64,000 bases of DNA from CADEEV01 sp032127875 (GCA_032127875.1 JAQBHI010000093.1:1-64000), one strand, 5' to 3'. Shown: positions 34,713-43,307, counted from the first letter of the stretch. Made by a program: numbers and translations. The notes: generated from the sequence alone by a model not told the origin.

Positions 34713-36482
34713 CTAGCGCTCGGGGGTCGAAGGCGTCGGCGTGGGCGTTGGCGCCGGAGGGCGGATCGGCTCGATGCGCGGGGCGTCGGGCCGAGGCGGC
34801 GTCAGCAGCGGCGGCGGGACGAGCGGCGCTTCGAACAGCACGGTCGAAGAATCTGCTCCCACCTCGAAGGAGCGGAAGTCTTCTTCCCCTAGGTCGGGGC
34901 GCTTCACGATTTTCGGCGTCAGGGTCATCACGATGTCCGTTTCCTGGCCCTCGTCCTTGTTGTGGGCGAAGAGCCGACCCAGAAACGGAAGCGAGGCGAG
35001 GCCGGGCACGCCCGACATGCTGCGTCGCTCCTGGTCGCTGATCAGCCCTGCGAGGATGTTGGTCTCGCCATCCTTGAGACGGATCACGCTCGTGACCGTG
35101 CGCGTGTTGAAGGTGGGCAGACCCTGGAAGCCGGCGGGTCCGACCGAAGATATGTCGATCTTGAGGTTCAGCGAGACCTCGTCGTCGTGGTGGACGCGCG
35201 GTGTGATGTCGATGTTGACGCCGACGCTCTTGTACTCGAAGGACGTGATGGCCTGTTGGGCGACGCCGCCCGCCGCGATCGGAGAGAAGGTCGTGACGGG
35301 GACAGGCACCTGGTCGCCGAAGCGGGCCTGGGCCGTCTGGCCCTCGGTCGTGCGCAGTTGCGGGTTCGCCAGCAGCCGCGTCGAAGTGTCGCTCTGCAGC
35401 AGGCGGTAGATCACGCCGGGCAGGCCGGTCACCACCAGGTTCGATTTGCGATAGGGCTGGTCGGCCGCGGTGGTCGTGCCGCGCGGATCCGGGAAAAGGC
35501 CGCCCACGATGCCCTGCGCTCCGACGATGTTGGAATTGATCTCGATTCCGTATTCCTTGAGCCGCGTGCGGTTGACCTCGAGGATCTCGACGTCGACCAC
35601 GACCTCGGCACGGCGCTTGTCGAGCACCTCGAGGATACGTTCGGCGGCGCTCACCTTCTCGGGCGTGTCGTTGATGGTGAGGGCGTTGGACCCGGGCAGG
35701 GGCGCCACGCGCCGCGCGCCGAGCACGACGCGCAGCAGGTCGATCGCTTCCTTGAGGTCGGCGTTCGAAAGGAAGAACGTCTTCACCACCTGCTGCTCGT
35801 ATTCGCGACGCTTGGTCGGCGTGTCGGGGATGACCATCAGTACGTGAGAGTCCACGACGCGATGGAAGGTGTGGCCCACGCTCGAGAGCGAGCCGAGCGC
35901 CTCTTCGAAGGCGACGCCACGCAGGTCGAGGCTGAGCGTCTGATCGACGAACTGGCCGTCGAAGACCACGTTGATGCCGGCCGACTTACCAAGGGCCTGG
36001 TACGCCTCGCGCAGGCTCGCGCCGCGGAAGGAAAGGCCCAGCAGCTCGCCGGCCTCGGGACCCAGCGACAGTCCGCTCAGCGTGCGCTCCTTGGCCAGCT
36101 CCTTGAGTCGCGCCAGGTCGCGGCTGGGGGAGCCGGCCTGGCGGGCTGTCTCTGCGGCCTGCATCTCGGCGGCGAGGCTGCCTGCCTCGGGGTTGAGGTC
36201 GAGCGCCAGGCGATATTCGTCTACCGCCTCCTTGTACTCGCCGCGCGCGGCCAGCCGGCGGGCCGTGCTCGCGTGAGCCTCGGAGGCGCGTAGCCGGGCG
36301 CGCTCGAGGCTGCGCTTGTACGTGACGTTGTCGGGGTGCTGCTGAACCACCTTCGAATAGTTGAGCACCGCGCGGTCGTAGTCCCGGACGTGCTCGGCCT
36401 TCTCGCCGGCGCGAAAGGCTGCCGGAGTGACACACGCGCCCAGCGCAGCGGCGGCGACCACGAGCAGCAGCCGGCGGCTCAA
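34713..36482 (-). CDS. Secretin (GspD/PilQ family), second copy
   Basis: 589 aa, TTG start overlapping the lolA stop (TTGA). Lipoprotein signal ending ALGAC. TPR-like region (~20-120, AVLNYSKVVQQHPDNVTYKR), secretin N-domain (LSFRGASLREAYQALGKSAG), N1 domain, secretin barrel (VPVPVTTFSP, GVNIDITPRV, TETDIVMTLTPKIVKRP-like end). The tail is Pro-rich (PPAPTPTPTPSTPER) where the copy at 9016 carries a cohesin domain. It is a full-length, independent secretin and implies either a second envelope machine or an alternative channel. Associated with lolA rather than with pilus genes. Confidence 0.93.
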   Translation of the reverse strand: MSRRLLLVVAAAALGACVTPAAFRAGEKAEHVRDYDRAVLNYSKVVQQHPDNVTYKRSLERARLRASEAHASTARRLAARGEYKEAVDEYRLALDLNPEAGSLAAEMQAAETARQAGSPSRDLARLKELAKERTLSGLSLGPEAGELLGLSFRGASLREAYQALGKSAGINVVFDGQFVDQTLSLDLRGVAFEEALGSLSSVGHTFHRVVDSHVLMVIPDTPTKRREYEQQVVKTFFLSNADLKEAIDLLRVVLGARRVAPLPGSNALTINDTPEKVSAAERILEVLDKRRAEVVVDVEILEVNRTRLKEYGIEINSNIVGAQGIVGGLFPDPRGTTTAADQPYRKSNLVVTGLPGVIYRLLQSDTSTRLLANPQLRTTEGQTAQARFGDQVPVPVTTFSPIAAGGVAQQAITSFEYKSVGVNIDITPRVHHDDEVSLNLKIDISSVGPAGFQGLPTFNTRTVTSVIRLKDGETNILAGLISDQERRSMSGVPGLASLPFLGRLFAHNKDEGQETDIVMTLTPKIVKRPDLGEEDFRSFEVGADSSTVLFEAPLVPPPLLTPPRPDAPRIEPIRPPAPTPTPTPSTPER

Positions 36483-37117
36483 CCCGCGATCACCTCGACC
36501 CCGCGCGGGATCTCGAAGCGGAACAGCTTGTCGGAGAGCCCGAGGTTCTCGCGGATGCCGTCGAAGTCGAAACGGCTGCGGCTGCCCTGCGCGTCGACGA
36601 TCTCGATGCTGCGGATGAGGTAGTCGGCGTCGAGTTCCAGGAAGGCGCGCTCTACGTCCGGGTCGGGCTTGCGTGGCGTGAGACGCAGGCGCAGGCGGCC
36701 GTTTGCAGCCGATTCGAGGCTGGGCTCGAACGGCTCGAGGATCGCGCCCCGGCCCGAGAGCAGCAGGTTGACGATGCCGCGGCTGCCGCCCTGGTCGCGC
36801 ACGATCACCTGGCGATCCGCGGGCACATAGAAGTAGAAGGTCTTGCCGTCGGAAACGAAGGTCTTGCGGTCCGGTGCGTCGTAGTCCCAGCGCATCCGTC
36901 CGGGCCGCTTGAGGCGCATCGTGCCGCGCTCCACGATCTCGCGCCCGAGCGCCTCGGAACGATAGGTCTGGACGAAGTGCGCCTCGAGATCGATGGCCCC
37001 GACCGCGCGCTCCTCGACCCTTCGGGCCACCTCTTGTGCCGATCCCCCGGGTGCGGCCGGAGGCAGCAGGGCCGCGAGGAGAAGGGCCGCGGGAGCCGCG
37101 GCCATTGCAACTGTCAT
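36479..37117 (-). CDS. lolA: LolA-like outer-membrane lipoprotein carrier
   Basis: 212 aa from ATG 37117 (ATG 37105 also possible). Signal peptide AAAPAALLLAALLPPAAPG, then the LolA fold: EARVGAIDLEAHFVQTYRSE-type first strand (VGAIDLEAHFVQTY), RGTMRLKRPGRMRWDYD, KTFVSDGKTFYFYVP and the terminal RFEIPRGVEVI. It carries lipoproteins across the periplasm; both this secretin and the one at 9016 are predicted lipoproteins and would be clients. It is translationally coupled to the downstream secretin. Confidence 0.9.
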   Translation of the reverse strand: MTVAMAAAPAALLLAALLPPAAPGGSAQEVARRVEERAVGAIDLEAHFVQTYRSEALGREIVERGTMRLKRPGRMRWDYDAPDRKTFVSDGKTFYFYVPADRQVIVRDQGGSRGIVNLLLSGRGAILEPFEPSLESAANGRLRLRLTPRKPDPDVERAFLELDADYLIRSIEIVDAQGSRSRFDFDGIRENLGLSDKLFRFEIPRGVEVIAG

Positions 37118-37154
37118 CGCTCGGCTATGATAACACCCGGAAAGCGGCCCACCC

Positions 37155-37967
37155 ATGTCCCTCATCGGCAACCTCGAAGAGATCAAGATCGCCGACGTGC
37201 TCCGGCTCTTCGCCCAGGGGCGCAAGAACGGTCGCCTGATGGTGACCGACGACGAGGAGCAGACGACGCTGCGCTTCCAGAAGGGCGCCATCGTGCACGC
37301 CCACGCTTCGCACGGGCGCTGGTCGGGCGAGGATGCCGTGCTCGATCTGTTCGGCTGGAAGGCGGGCCAGATGACTTTCGTTCCCGAAGAGAACTCGATC
37401 GCGCCCAACGTTCGGCGTAGCGTCGACCTGCTGGTCCTCGACGGCCTGCGACTGGGCGAGGCGTTCCATCGCATGAACCTGGCGATCCCTTCGGATCGGG
37501 CGGTCTTCCAGATGAGCGGCGGCCCCGCCGACGACGAGCGGCAGTTGTCGGTCGGGGCGCGCGACTGGCGGGTGTGGCGCCTTTGCGATGGCAGCCGCGA
37601 CGTGGGCGAGCTGGTCGATGCGGTCAAGCTGCCACGCAGCGAGGTGATGCGCGCGCTGTTCGAGGCGCTCGAGGCCGGCTTTCTCGAACGCGTCGAAGCG
37701 CAGAAAGGGCTGCGTGCCGTGGCGCAGGGGCTGTTCGGCAAGGACACGGCGGAGTTGGACTTGCGGCTGGAGGAGGAGTGGCGCAAACTGCTCCGCTTCG
37801 GGCGCGGCGTGCACCGGGTCGAGGTGCGCTCCGGGCCCGGCCGCAGCGCGACGCTCGCCGCCGCCTTCCGCAGCGGCCTGATCCGCGACGTGCACCTGCC
37901 GCGGGGCGCCTTCGGCGAACTCGGGCTCCGCGACGGCGAGGACGTGCAGGTCAAGCCGGTCGACTGA
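37155..37967 (+). CDS. DUF4388 (PATAN) domain protein
   Basis: 270 aa. Residues 1-100 form the DUF4388 domain: SLIGNLEEIKIADVLRLFAQ, KNGRLMVTDDEEQTTLRFQK, GAIVHAHA, GEDAVLDLFGWKAGQMTF. These domains are common in gliding, signalling and polarity proteins of delta-type bacteria and Acidobacteriota. The middle (~125-200) resembles a winged-helix unit (RLCDGSRDVGELVDAVKLPR); the last ~60 residues are a beta domain. No enzymatic motif. It overlaps the GHL10 gene (TGATG). TATGAT at 37126-37131 may be its -10, shared with divergent lolA. Confidence 0.8.
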   Translation: MSLIGNLEEIKIADVLRLFAQGRKNGRLMVTDDEEQTTLRFQKGAIVHAHASHGRWSGEDAVLDLFGWKAGQMTFVPEENSIAPNVRRSVDLLVLDGLRLGEAFHRMNLAIPSDRAVFQMSGGPADDERQLSVGARDWRVWRLCDGSRDVGELVDAVKLPRSEVMRALFEALEAGFLERVEAQKGLRAVAQGLFGKDTAELDLRLEEEWRKLLRFGRGVHRVEVRSGPGRSATLAAAFRSGLIRDVHLPRGAFGELGLRDGEDVQVKPVD

Positions 37968-39118
37968 TGCTGCTGGCCTTGTTGCTCGCGGCCCAGGCCG
38001 CTCTCCCCGGGCAGGCCCCCGAGCTGCGCGGGCTGTGGGTCGTGCGCACTGGCCTGGTGTCGCCTGCGGCAGTGGACAAGGTGGTGGACCAGGCCGCCGC
38101 CGGCGGGATCAATGCGCTTTTCGTCCAGGTGCGTGGGCGCGGCGACGCCTTCTACGGCTCTCAGCTGGTGCCACGCAGCGAACTGCTCCGGAACCAGCCG
38201 GCCCAATTCGACCCGCTCGCCCGGCTGATCGAGCGTGCCCGGGCGCGCGGGCTGGCGGTGCACGCCTGGATCAACGTGCTGCTCACCGCACACTTCAGCT
38301 CCCTGCCACCGGAGAACCTCGTGTCGCTGCGCCCGGAGTGGCTGATGGTCTCGCGCAGCGGCGCGCGTGGCACGCCGCCCGCGGATCCGAAGGGCCTGCT
38401 CTGGTGGATCCGTCGCTCCGCCCTGGCCGACGGCGACGCGGAGGGCTACTATCTGTCGCCGTCGGTGCCTGGCGTCGCCGAGCACCTGGAAGCGGTCGTG
38501 CGCGAACTGGTGCGCGCGTATCCGGTGGACGGCGTGCACTTCGATTTCATCCGCTACCCGGGGCCCCAATACGACTACTCGGCTGCCGCGCTCGGTGCCT
38601 TCGAGCGCGAGCGGGGAGGCGGCGATCGTCTGAGCCTGCCGGCGCAACGCGCGGAGGCCTGGAACGACTATCGGCGGGAGACGCTCACGGCGTTGGCCGG
38701 CCGGCTCGCTGGCGCGGCCCGTGCCGAGCGCAAGGGGCTCGCGATCTCCGCCGCGGTGGCGCCCGATCGCGCGACCGCAGTCTCGCAGAAGTTCCAGGAT
38801 TGGCCAGGCTGGCTCGCGAGCGGACTGCTCGACGCCATCTGCCCGATGGCCTACACGGCCGACAGCCGGGTGTTCCGCCAGCAGGTTCGCGACGCCCAGG
38901 ACCAGCTGCGGGCCGGGCAGGCGGTGTGGGCGGGTGTCGGCGCATATCGAGTCGATGTCGCGGGGATCGTCGCGAAGATCCGCGAGGCGCGCGCGCAGGG
39001 CGCCTCGGGCGTCGTGCTCTTCTCCCACGAATCGCTCGGGCTCGCCCAGTTCCGGCAACTGCGTGAAGAGGCCTTCGCCGGCCCGGTCGCGGCGCCGGCA
39101 GGGGCCGGCGTGCGATGA
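37967..39118 (+). CDS. GHL10/YddW-family glycoside hydrolase
   Basis: 383 aa, ATG overlapping the upstream stop. Signal peptide (LLALLLAAQAALPG), then the glycosyl-hydrolase-like 10 barrel: APELRGLWVVRTGL, AAAGGINALFVQVRGRGDAF, LAVHAWINVLL, PVDGVHFDFIRYPGPQ (acidic active-site region) and LLDAICPMAYTAD. Related proteins act on peptidoglycan lacking stem peptides. Placed directly before a NagZ fusion and a NamZ remnant, it fits a muropeptide/glycan salvage operon. Confidence 0.88.
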   Translation: MLLALLLAAQAALPGQAPELRGLWVVRTGLVSPAAVDKVVDQAAAGGINALFVQVRGRGDAFYGSQLVPRSELLRNQPAQFDPLARLIERARARGLAVHAWINVLLTAHFSSLPPENLVSLRPEWLMVSRSGARGTPPADPKGLLWWIRRSALADGDAEGYYLSPSVPGVAEHLEAVVRELVRAYPVDGVHFDFIRYPGPQYDYSAAALGAFERERGGGDRLSLPAQRAEAWNDYRRETLTALAGRLAGAARAERKGLAISAAVAPDRATAVSQKFQDWPGWLASGLLDAICPMAYTADSRVFRQQVRDAQDQLRAGQAVWAGVGAYRVDVAGIVAKIREARAQGASGVVLFSHESLGLAQFRQLREEAFAGPVAAPAGAGVR

Positions 39119-41967
39119 GGCTGGGGCGAGGCGCCGCCGCTCTCTCGCTGCTCCTCGCCGGCTGCCAAGCTCCCGAGCCCGCCAAAGCGCCGCGGCCCGT
39201 CGCGACCGCGGCCCCTTCGTACGCTTGGGCGCACGACACGCTGAGGCGCCTCGACCTTCCGCACAAGGCCGCACAGCTTCTCGGCGTACGCGTTTCTGGC
39301 CTGTACCGCAACGCGCGCTCGGCCGAGGCGCGCCGCACTGCCAGCTGGGTCCACGAACTGGGCGCGGGGGTCGTCATCCTCTTCGAGTCCGAGGTCGAGT
39401 CGGTGCCGCGCCTGGTCAACGAGCTGCAGGCGAGCGCCGACGTCCCGCTGCTCGTGGCCGGCGATTTTGAACGCGGCGTCGCGTTCCGGATCCGGCGTGG
39501 CGTCGTGCCACTTCCGTTCGCGATGGCGATCGGTGCGACCCGCTCGGAGGCCGCCGCGCGATTCGCCGGAGAGGTGACAGGCCGCGAGGCCCGGGCGCTC
39601 GGCGTGCATTGGACCTTCGCGCCCGTCGCCGACGTCAACAGCAACCCCTCGAACCCGATCATCAACATCCGCTCGTTCGGCGAGGACCCGGAGCTGGTCG
39701 CGCGCCTGAGCGTCGCCTTCATTCGCGGCGCCCGCTCCGAGGGCCTGCTGACCACGGCAAAGCACTTCCCGGGCCACGGCGATGCTTCCGTCGACAGCCA
39801 TCTCCAGATCGCTTCGATCGGCGCTGATCTCGCGAGGCTGAAGGCGGTGGAGCTGGTGCCGTTCCGCCGCGATCTCGAGGCTGGCGTCGATGCGGTGATG
39901 ATCGGGCACATCGCGGTGCCTGCCCTCGACCCGAGCGGTGGTCCCGCGAGCCTGTCGCTGCCGGCAGGCGAGTTTCTTCGCAAACAGATGGGCTTCGGCG
40001 GTCTGGTCGTAACTGATGCCATCGAGATGGCTGGGGCGAAGGCCGCCTGGTCGGGGGAGTCGGTGATCAAGGCGATTCAGGCCGGCGCGGACATGGTCCT
40101 GCTGCCGCCGAGCCCAGAGGTCGCCGTCCAGGCGATCGTTCGCGGCGTGAGAGAAGGCCAGATCGACCTGGCGCGGCTCGACGCCTCCGTGCTGCGGATC
40201 CTCGAGGCGAAGGAGCGTCTCGGCCTGCACAGACAGCGCAGCGTCGACCCAGCGGCCGTTGACGCAAAGGTGGCACGGCCGGAGGATGTCGAGCGCGCTT
40301 TCAGGATCGCGCGCGACTCGATCACGCTCGTGCGCAACACTGGCGAGATCCTGCCGCTCCACGCCGAGGCCCGGCTGCGCGTGCTGCATCTCGTGATGTC
40401 GAGCGACGCCCGCAACGATCAGATCCAGGGCTTTCCGGAGGACGAACTCCAGGCGCGGCGCATCCCCACGACGACCCGCTTTCTGGGGCCCGAGGTGGCG
40501 GACGAAACGACGGCGCAGATCCAGGCGCAGGCCGGCGAATTCACGCACGTGCTGGCTTCGGCCTTCGTGCGGGTCCGTGGCGGCAAAGGCACAGCGGACA
40601 TGTCGGCAAGCCACGCGCGGCTGCTGCGCGCGCTCTCGGAGGCGGGCCGACTCGTGATCGTGGTGTCGTATGGCAGCCCCTACCTGCTCCGACAGTTTCC
40701 CGAGGCGTCTGTGTTCGTGTGCGCCTACGGCGGCGCCGAGTCGAGCCAGCGGGCCGCGATGGCGGCCTTGTTCGGGGAGTATCCTGTGCGGGGCAAGCTG
40801 CCCGTGACGATTCCCGGGTTTGCGAAGTACGGAGACGGGATCGAGACTCCCATGCGCGAGATGACCTTGAAGACCGCGAGCCCGCAGAGCGTCGGCTTCC
40901 GCCCGGAGGGCCTGGGCGAAGTGGACCGGCTTCTGGAGGGGTTCCTTGCCGAGAAGGCCTTTCCGGGCGGCGTCCTGGCGGTGGGCAAGGATGGCGCCCT
41001 GGTCCACGTCCATCCGCTCGGGCGGCTCAGCTACGAGCCTGTCGCGCCGGCCGTCAGCGCCGAGACGATCTACGACCTCGCCAGCCTCACCAAGGTCGTG
41101 GTCACCACGACCATGGCCATGATCCTCGTGGACGAGGCCAGGATCGACATCGACAAGCCCGTGTCTTCGTTCCTGCCGAGGTTCCGCGGCGGGGCGAAGG
41201 ATCGGGTGAGCGTCTCCCACCTGCTGACGCATTCGTCCGGGCTGGATGCCGTGATGCCGTTCTACAAGGAGCTGCGCGGCAAGCAGGCCTACCTCGAACG
41301 CATCGAGAGCCTCGAGCTTGGCTACGAGCCGGGGACGAAGTCGGTTTACAGCGACTTGGGCGAGATCCTGCTCGGCGAGATTCTGGAACGAGTGGCGGGC
41401 GAGCCGCTGGATGCCTTCGCCCGGCGTCGCATCCTGGAGCCTCTGGGGATGCGCGATACGGGCTACAAGCCTGCGGCCAGTCTGCTGGGGCGCATCGCGC
41501 CGACCGAGAGCGATCCCTGGCGCGGACGCCTGCTGCGCGGCGAGGTGCACGACGAGAACGCCTTCGCGCTCGGCGGTGTCGCAGCGCACGCCGGCCTGTT
41601 CGGGACTGCCGGCGATCTGGCGCGCTTCGCACAGATGCTGCTGAACGGCGGTGTCTACGCCCAGCATCGCATCGTGTCGCGCGAAACCCTGGAGCGCTTC
41701 ACGCGTCGGGCGGGCATCCCCGATTCGAGCCGCGCGCTGGGCTGGGACACCCCGTCGCCCGGCTCGTCCTCGGGGACGCTGCTCTCGCCACGCTGCTTCG
41801 GTCACACGGGCTTCACGGGCACGTCGCTGTGGGTCGACCCGGACCGGCAGCTCTTCGTGATCCTGCTGACCAACCGCGTGCACCCGACGCGCGAGAACGC
41901 TACCCTTCCGAGGATTGTGCGCTCCGCGGTCGCCGACGCCGTGGTGCGCGCGCTGGTTCGGCCTTGA
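39115..41967 (+). CDS. NagZ-type beta-N-acetylhexosaminidase fused to a serine beta-lactamase-like domain
   Basis: 950 aa, ATGA overlap with the GHL10 gene. Lipoprotein signal (LLLAGC). GH3/NagZ domain (~40-390) with KHFPGHGDASVDSHLQ (NagZ catalytic His/Asp loop, ~216) and VVTDAIEMAG (nucleophile Asp); a GH3 C-domain (~400-590). The last ~350 residues are a class-C beta-lactamase/PBP-like domain: S-x-x-K in YDLASLTKVV (~655), YSDLGEILLGEI at the YxN site, and HTGFTGTSLWVD (KTG-like). Such fusions are known in Bacteroidota and Acidobacteriota. Probably cleaves GlcNAc-muropeptides, with the second domain acting on D-amino-acid peptides or esters. Confidence 0.93.
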   Translation: MRLGRGAAALSLLLAGCQAPEPAKAPRPVATAAPSYAWAHDTLRRLDLPHKAAQLLGVRVSGLYRNARSAEARRTASWVHELGAGVVILFESEVESVPRLVNELQASADVPLLVAGDFERGVAFRIRRGVVPLPFAMAIGATRSEAAARFAGEVTGREARALGVHWTFAPVADVNSNPSNPIINIRSFGEDPELVARLSVAFIRGARSEGLLTTAKHFPGHGDASVDSHLQIASIGADLARLKAVELVPFRRDLEAGVDAVMIGHIAVPALDPSGGPASLSLPAGEFLRKQMGFGGLVVTDAIEMAGAKAAWSGESVIKAIQAGADMVLLPPSPEVAVQAIVRGVREGQIDLARLDASVLRILEAKERLGLHRQRSVDPAAVDAKVARPEDVERAFRIARDSITLVRNTGEILPLHAEARLRVLHLVMSSDARNDQIQGFPEDELQARRIPTTTRFLGPEVADETTAQIQAQAGEFTHVLASAFVRVRGGKGTADMSASHARLLRALSEAGRLVIVVSYGSPYLLRQFPEASVFVCAYGGAESSQRAAMAALFGEYPVRGKLPVTIPGFAKYGDGIETPMREMTLKTASPQSVGFRPEGLGEVDRLLEGFLAEKAFPGGVLAVGKDGALVHVHPLGRLSYEPVAPAVSAETIYDLASLTKVVVTTTMAMILVDEARIDIDKPVSSFLPRFRGGAKDRVSVSHLLTHSSGLDAVMPFYKELRGKQAYLERIESLELGYEPGTKSVYSDLGEILLGEILERVAGEPLDAFARRRILEPLGMRDTGYKPAASLLGRIAPTESDPWRGRLLRGEVHDENAFALGGVAAHAGLFGTAGDLARFAQMLLNGGVYAQHRIVSRETLERFTRRAGIPDSSRALGWDTPSPGSSSGTLLSPRCFGHTGFTGTSLWVDPDRQLFVILLTNRVHPTRENATLPRIVRSAVADAVVRALVRP

Positions 41968-42134
41968 TCGCCGCGGGCCTGCAGGCCGGGATCCTCGCTG
42001 GCGCAGCCCCGGCGGTCGGACTCGAGGATCTAACCGCGACCGCCTATCGGCCGGTCACCGGCAAACGCATCGGCTTCGCAGCGCATCCGGCTTCGGTCAC
42101 TCTCGACGGGCGCCATCTCGTCGCCGGCCTGTAG
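41964..42134 (+). pseudogene. Truncated namZ (exo-beta-N-acetylmuramidase, DUF1343), N-terminal 56 codons
   Basis: TTG overlaps the stop of the NagZ fusion (TTGA), as expected of the next gene of the operon. A signal-like start (LIAAGLQAGILAGAAPAVGL) leads to GKRIGFAAHPASVTLDGRHL, which matches the first conserved block of NamZ/DUF1343 proteins (GKRVGLITNxxxVDxxGRH). The frame then hits TAG at 42132, where the sequence changes to an antisense symporter fragment. About 350 codons are missing. NamZ frees MurNAc from the product NagZ leaves, so its loss would break the salvage route here. Confidence 0.7.
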
Positions 42135-42325
42135 CCCAGCGCCAGTTGCAGGAAGGTCCAGTTGCCCAGATACGCCATACCCGGCACGCCGACGAAGGTG
42201 AGCGTGCTCGTCTGGGTGGCGACGATGCACGCCGCGATCGCCCAGAAGGGCACGCTGCGGCCGGCCAGAAAGCCATCGGAAACGCTGCGGCCACGGCGTC
42301 CGAGCCAGGTCCCAAAGCTGGTGAT
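42131..42325 (-). pseudogene. Truncated sodium:solute symporter (SSS family) gene, N-terminal fragment
   Basis: Minus-strand frame reads FGTWLGRRGRSVSDGFLAGR, SVPFWAIAACIVATQTSTLT and FVGVPGMAYLGNWTFLQLAL before GY at about 42131. That is the N-terminal block of SSS transporters: the GRR...FLAGR loop, then the helix with ATxTSxxTFxGVPG. The match stops exactly where the namZ remnant stops. Before FGTW the frame is lost near 42318, so the first helix is damaged as well. Roughly 60 of ~500 codons remain. Confidence 0.7.
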
Positions 42326-42382
42326 GCGACGACGCAGGCGACGAGACGAAGACCGCGGAGAGCGGCAACCGCGAGGGGCGGG

Positions 42383-42649
42383 CTAGCGGCGGCTCGTCAT
42401 CTGGAGGCCGACGATCTGGAGCGCCGAGCTGAGGCGGCCCATCTTGCGGTTGCGCGCCTGCTGGGCGAGAGCATCGTCCTGCGCCACCACCAGGCCGCGA
42501 AGCTCGCGCTGGAGCTTCTCCAGTTCGGCCTTGAGCGTCCCGAGGTCTCCGGGGCTGTAGCCCCGGAGCGTATTCTTGTTCAGCAGGAAGTAGCCCTCTA
42601 CGACCTGGTTTGCCATCGCCGGGGCACTGCCGCCAATGAAACTGGGCAT
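42383..42649 (-). CDS. Small coiled-coil protein of unknown function
   Basis: 88 aa from ATG 42649; ATG 42616 gives 77 aa starting ANQVVEGYFLLNKNTLRGYS and is an equal candidate. Almost all helical: GDLGTLKAELEKLQRELRGL is a clear amphipathic coiled coil. No signal peptide or membrane segment, so probably cytoplasmic. Not recognised. It has its own TATAAT box (42667-42662), 12 nt before ATG 42649, and is divergent from the next gene by 50 bp. Confidence 0.6.
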   Translation of the reverse strand: MPSFIGGSAPAMANQVVEGYFLLNKNTLRGYSPGDLGTLKAELEKLQRELRGLVVAQDDALAQQARNRKMGRLSSALQIVGLQMTSRR

Positions 42650-42661
42650 GCTTTGGCGGCA

Positions 42662-42667
42662 ATTATA
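42662..42667 (-). promoter_or_regulatory. Putative -10 box (TATAAT) of the small coiled-coil gene
   Basis: Perfect minus-strand TATAAT, with no convincing -35 at 16-18 bp. It lies in the 50-bp divergent gap. Confidence 0.4.
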
Positions 42668-42699
42668 CGCTCGCCGGCCTGGTGTAGAGTGAGGCCGGA

Positions 42700-43305
42700 A
42701 TGAGCCCCCTCCTGGTTCGGGCCGTGCGCCGTCTGGCGGGCTATGCCGTGTTCCTAGCACTCGGGCTGCTGCTGGTCTTCAAGGTGCTGCCAGCGTTCGG
42801 GATCCTCGGGCCGACCGCGGCCGAAGAGATCGAGCGCACGCTTCGTTCGCTCGAGACGGCCAGGTTCTACGGCGCGGAGCCGGGGCTGCCATCGCTCGAA
42901 GCCGCGCAGGCCGGGCTCACGCATGCTCGAGAGCTGCTGGCCGCGGGCCACGACCGCCGCGCGAAGCAGGCCGCACTCGACGCCCGCGAGCACGCCATCG
43001 CGGCGCAGCGCGAGGCGCTGGCCCGGCGCGAGGACGAGCGCCGGCGGGCGCGCCAGACGGTCACGGAGATCGACCACCTGCTGAGCGACATCGAGGAGGT
43101 GTATTCGAAAGCCGCCGAGGGCAAGGACAGGGCGGCGACCGGGCCACTGCTGGCCGTGATGCGCGACGCGCGCGAGACGGGCGCCTCGCTGTTCCTGGCT
43201 TTCGAGCAGGCCAACTTTCGCAAGGTCATCGGCGAAGCCCAGGCCGTCAAGACCCACCTGGCGGAATCGAAGGCCGCTCTCGAGGCGGCGAGCCGAAAGA
43301 AATGA
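42700..43305 (+). CDS. Membrane-anchored coiled-coil protein of unknown function
   Basis: 201 aa, ATG 42700 with GAGG 5 nt upstream. One membrane helix near the N-terminus (LAGYAVFLALGLLLVFKVLPA), then a long helical, Ala/Glu/Arg-rich region (35-200) with heptads (AIAAQREALARREDERRRAR). Reminiscent of DUF4398-like periplasmic proteins, but I cannot assign a family. Followed at once by two copies of the intergenic hairpin element. Confidence 0.7.
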   Translation: MSPLLVRAVRRLAGYAVFLALGLLLVFKVLPAFGILGPTAAEEIERTLRSLETARFYGAEPGLPSLEAAQAGLTHARELLAAGHDRRAKQAALDAREHAIAAQREALARREDERRRARQTVTEIDHLLSDIEEVYSKAAEGKDRAATGPLLAVMRDARETGASLFLAFEQANFRKVIGEAQAVKTHLAESKAALEAASRKK

Positions 43306-43307
43306 CG

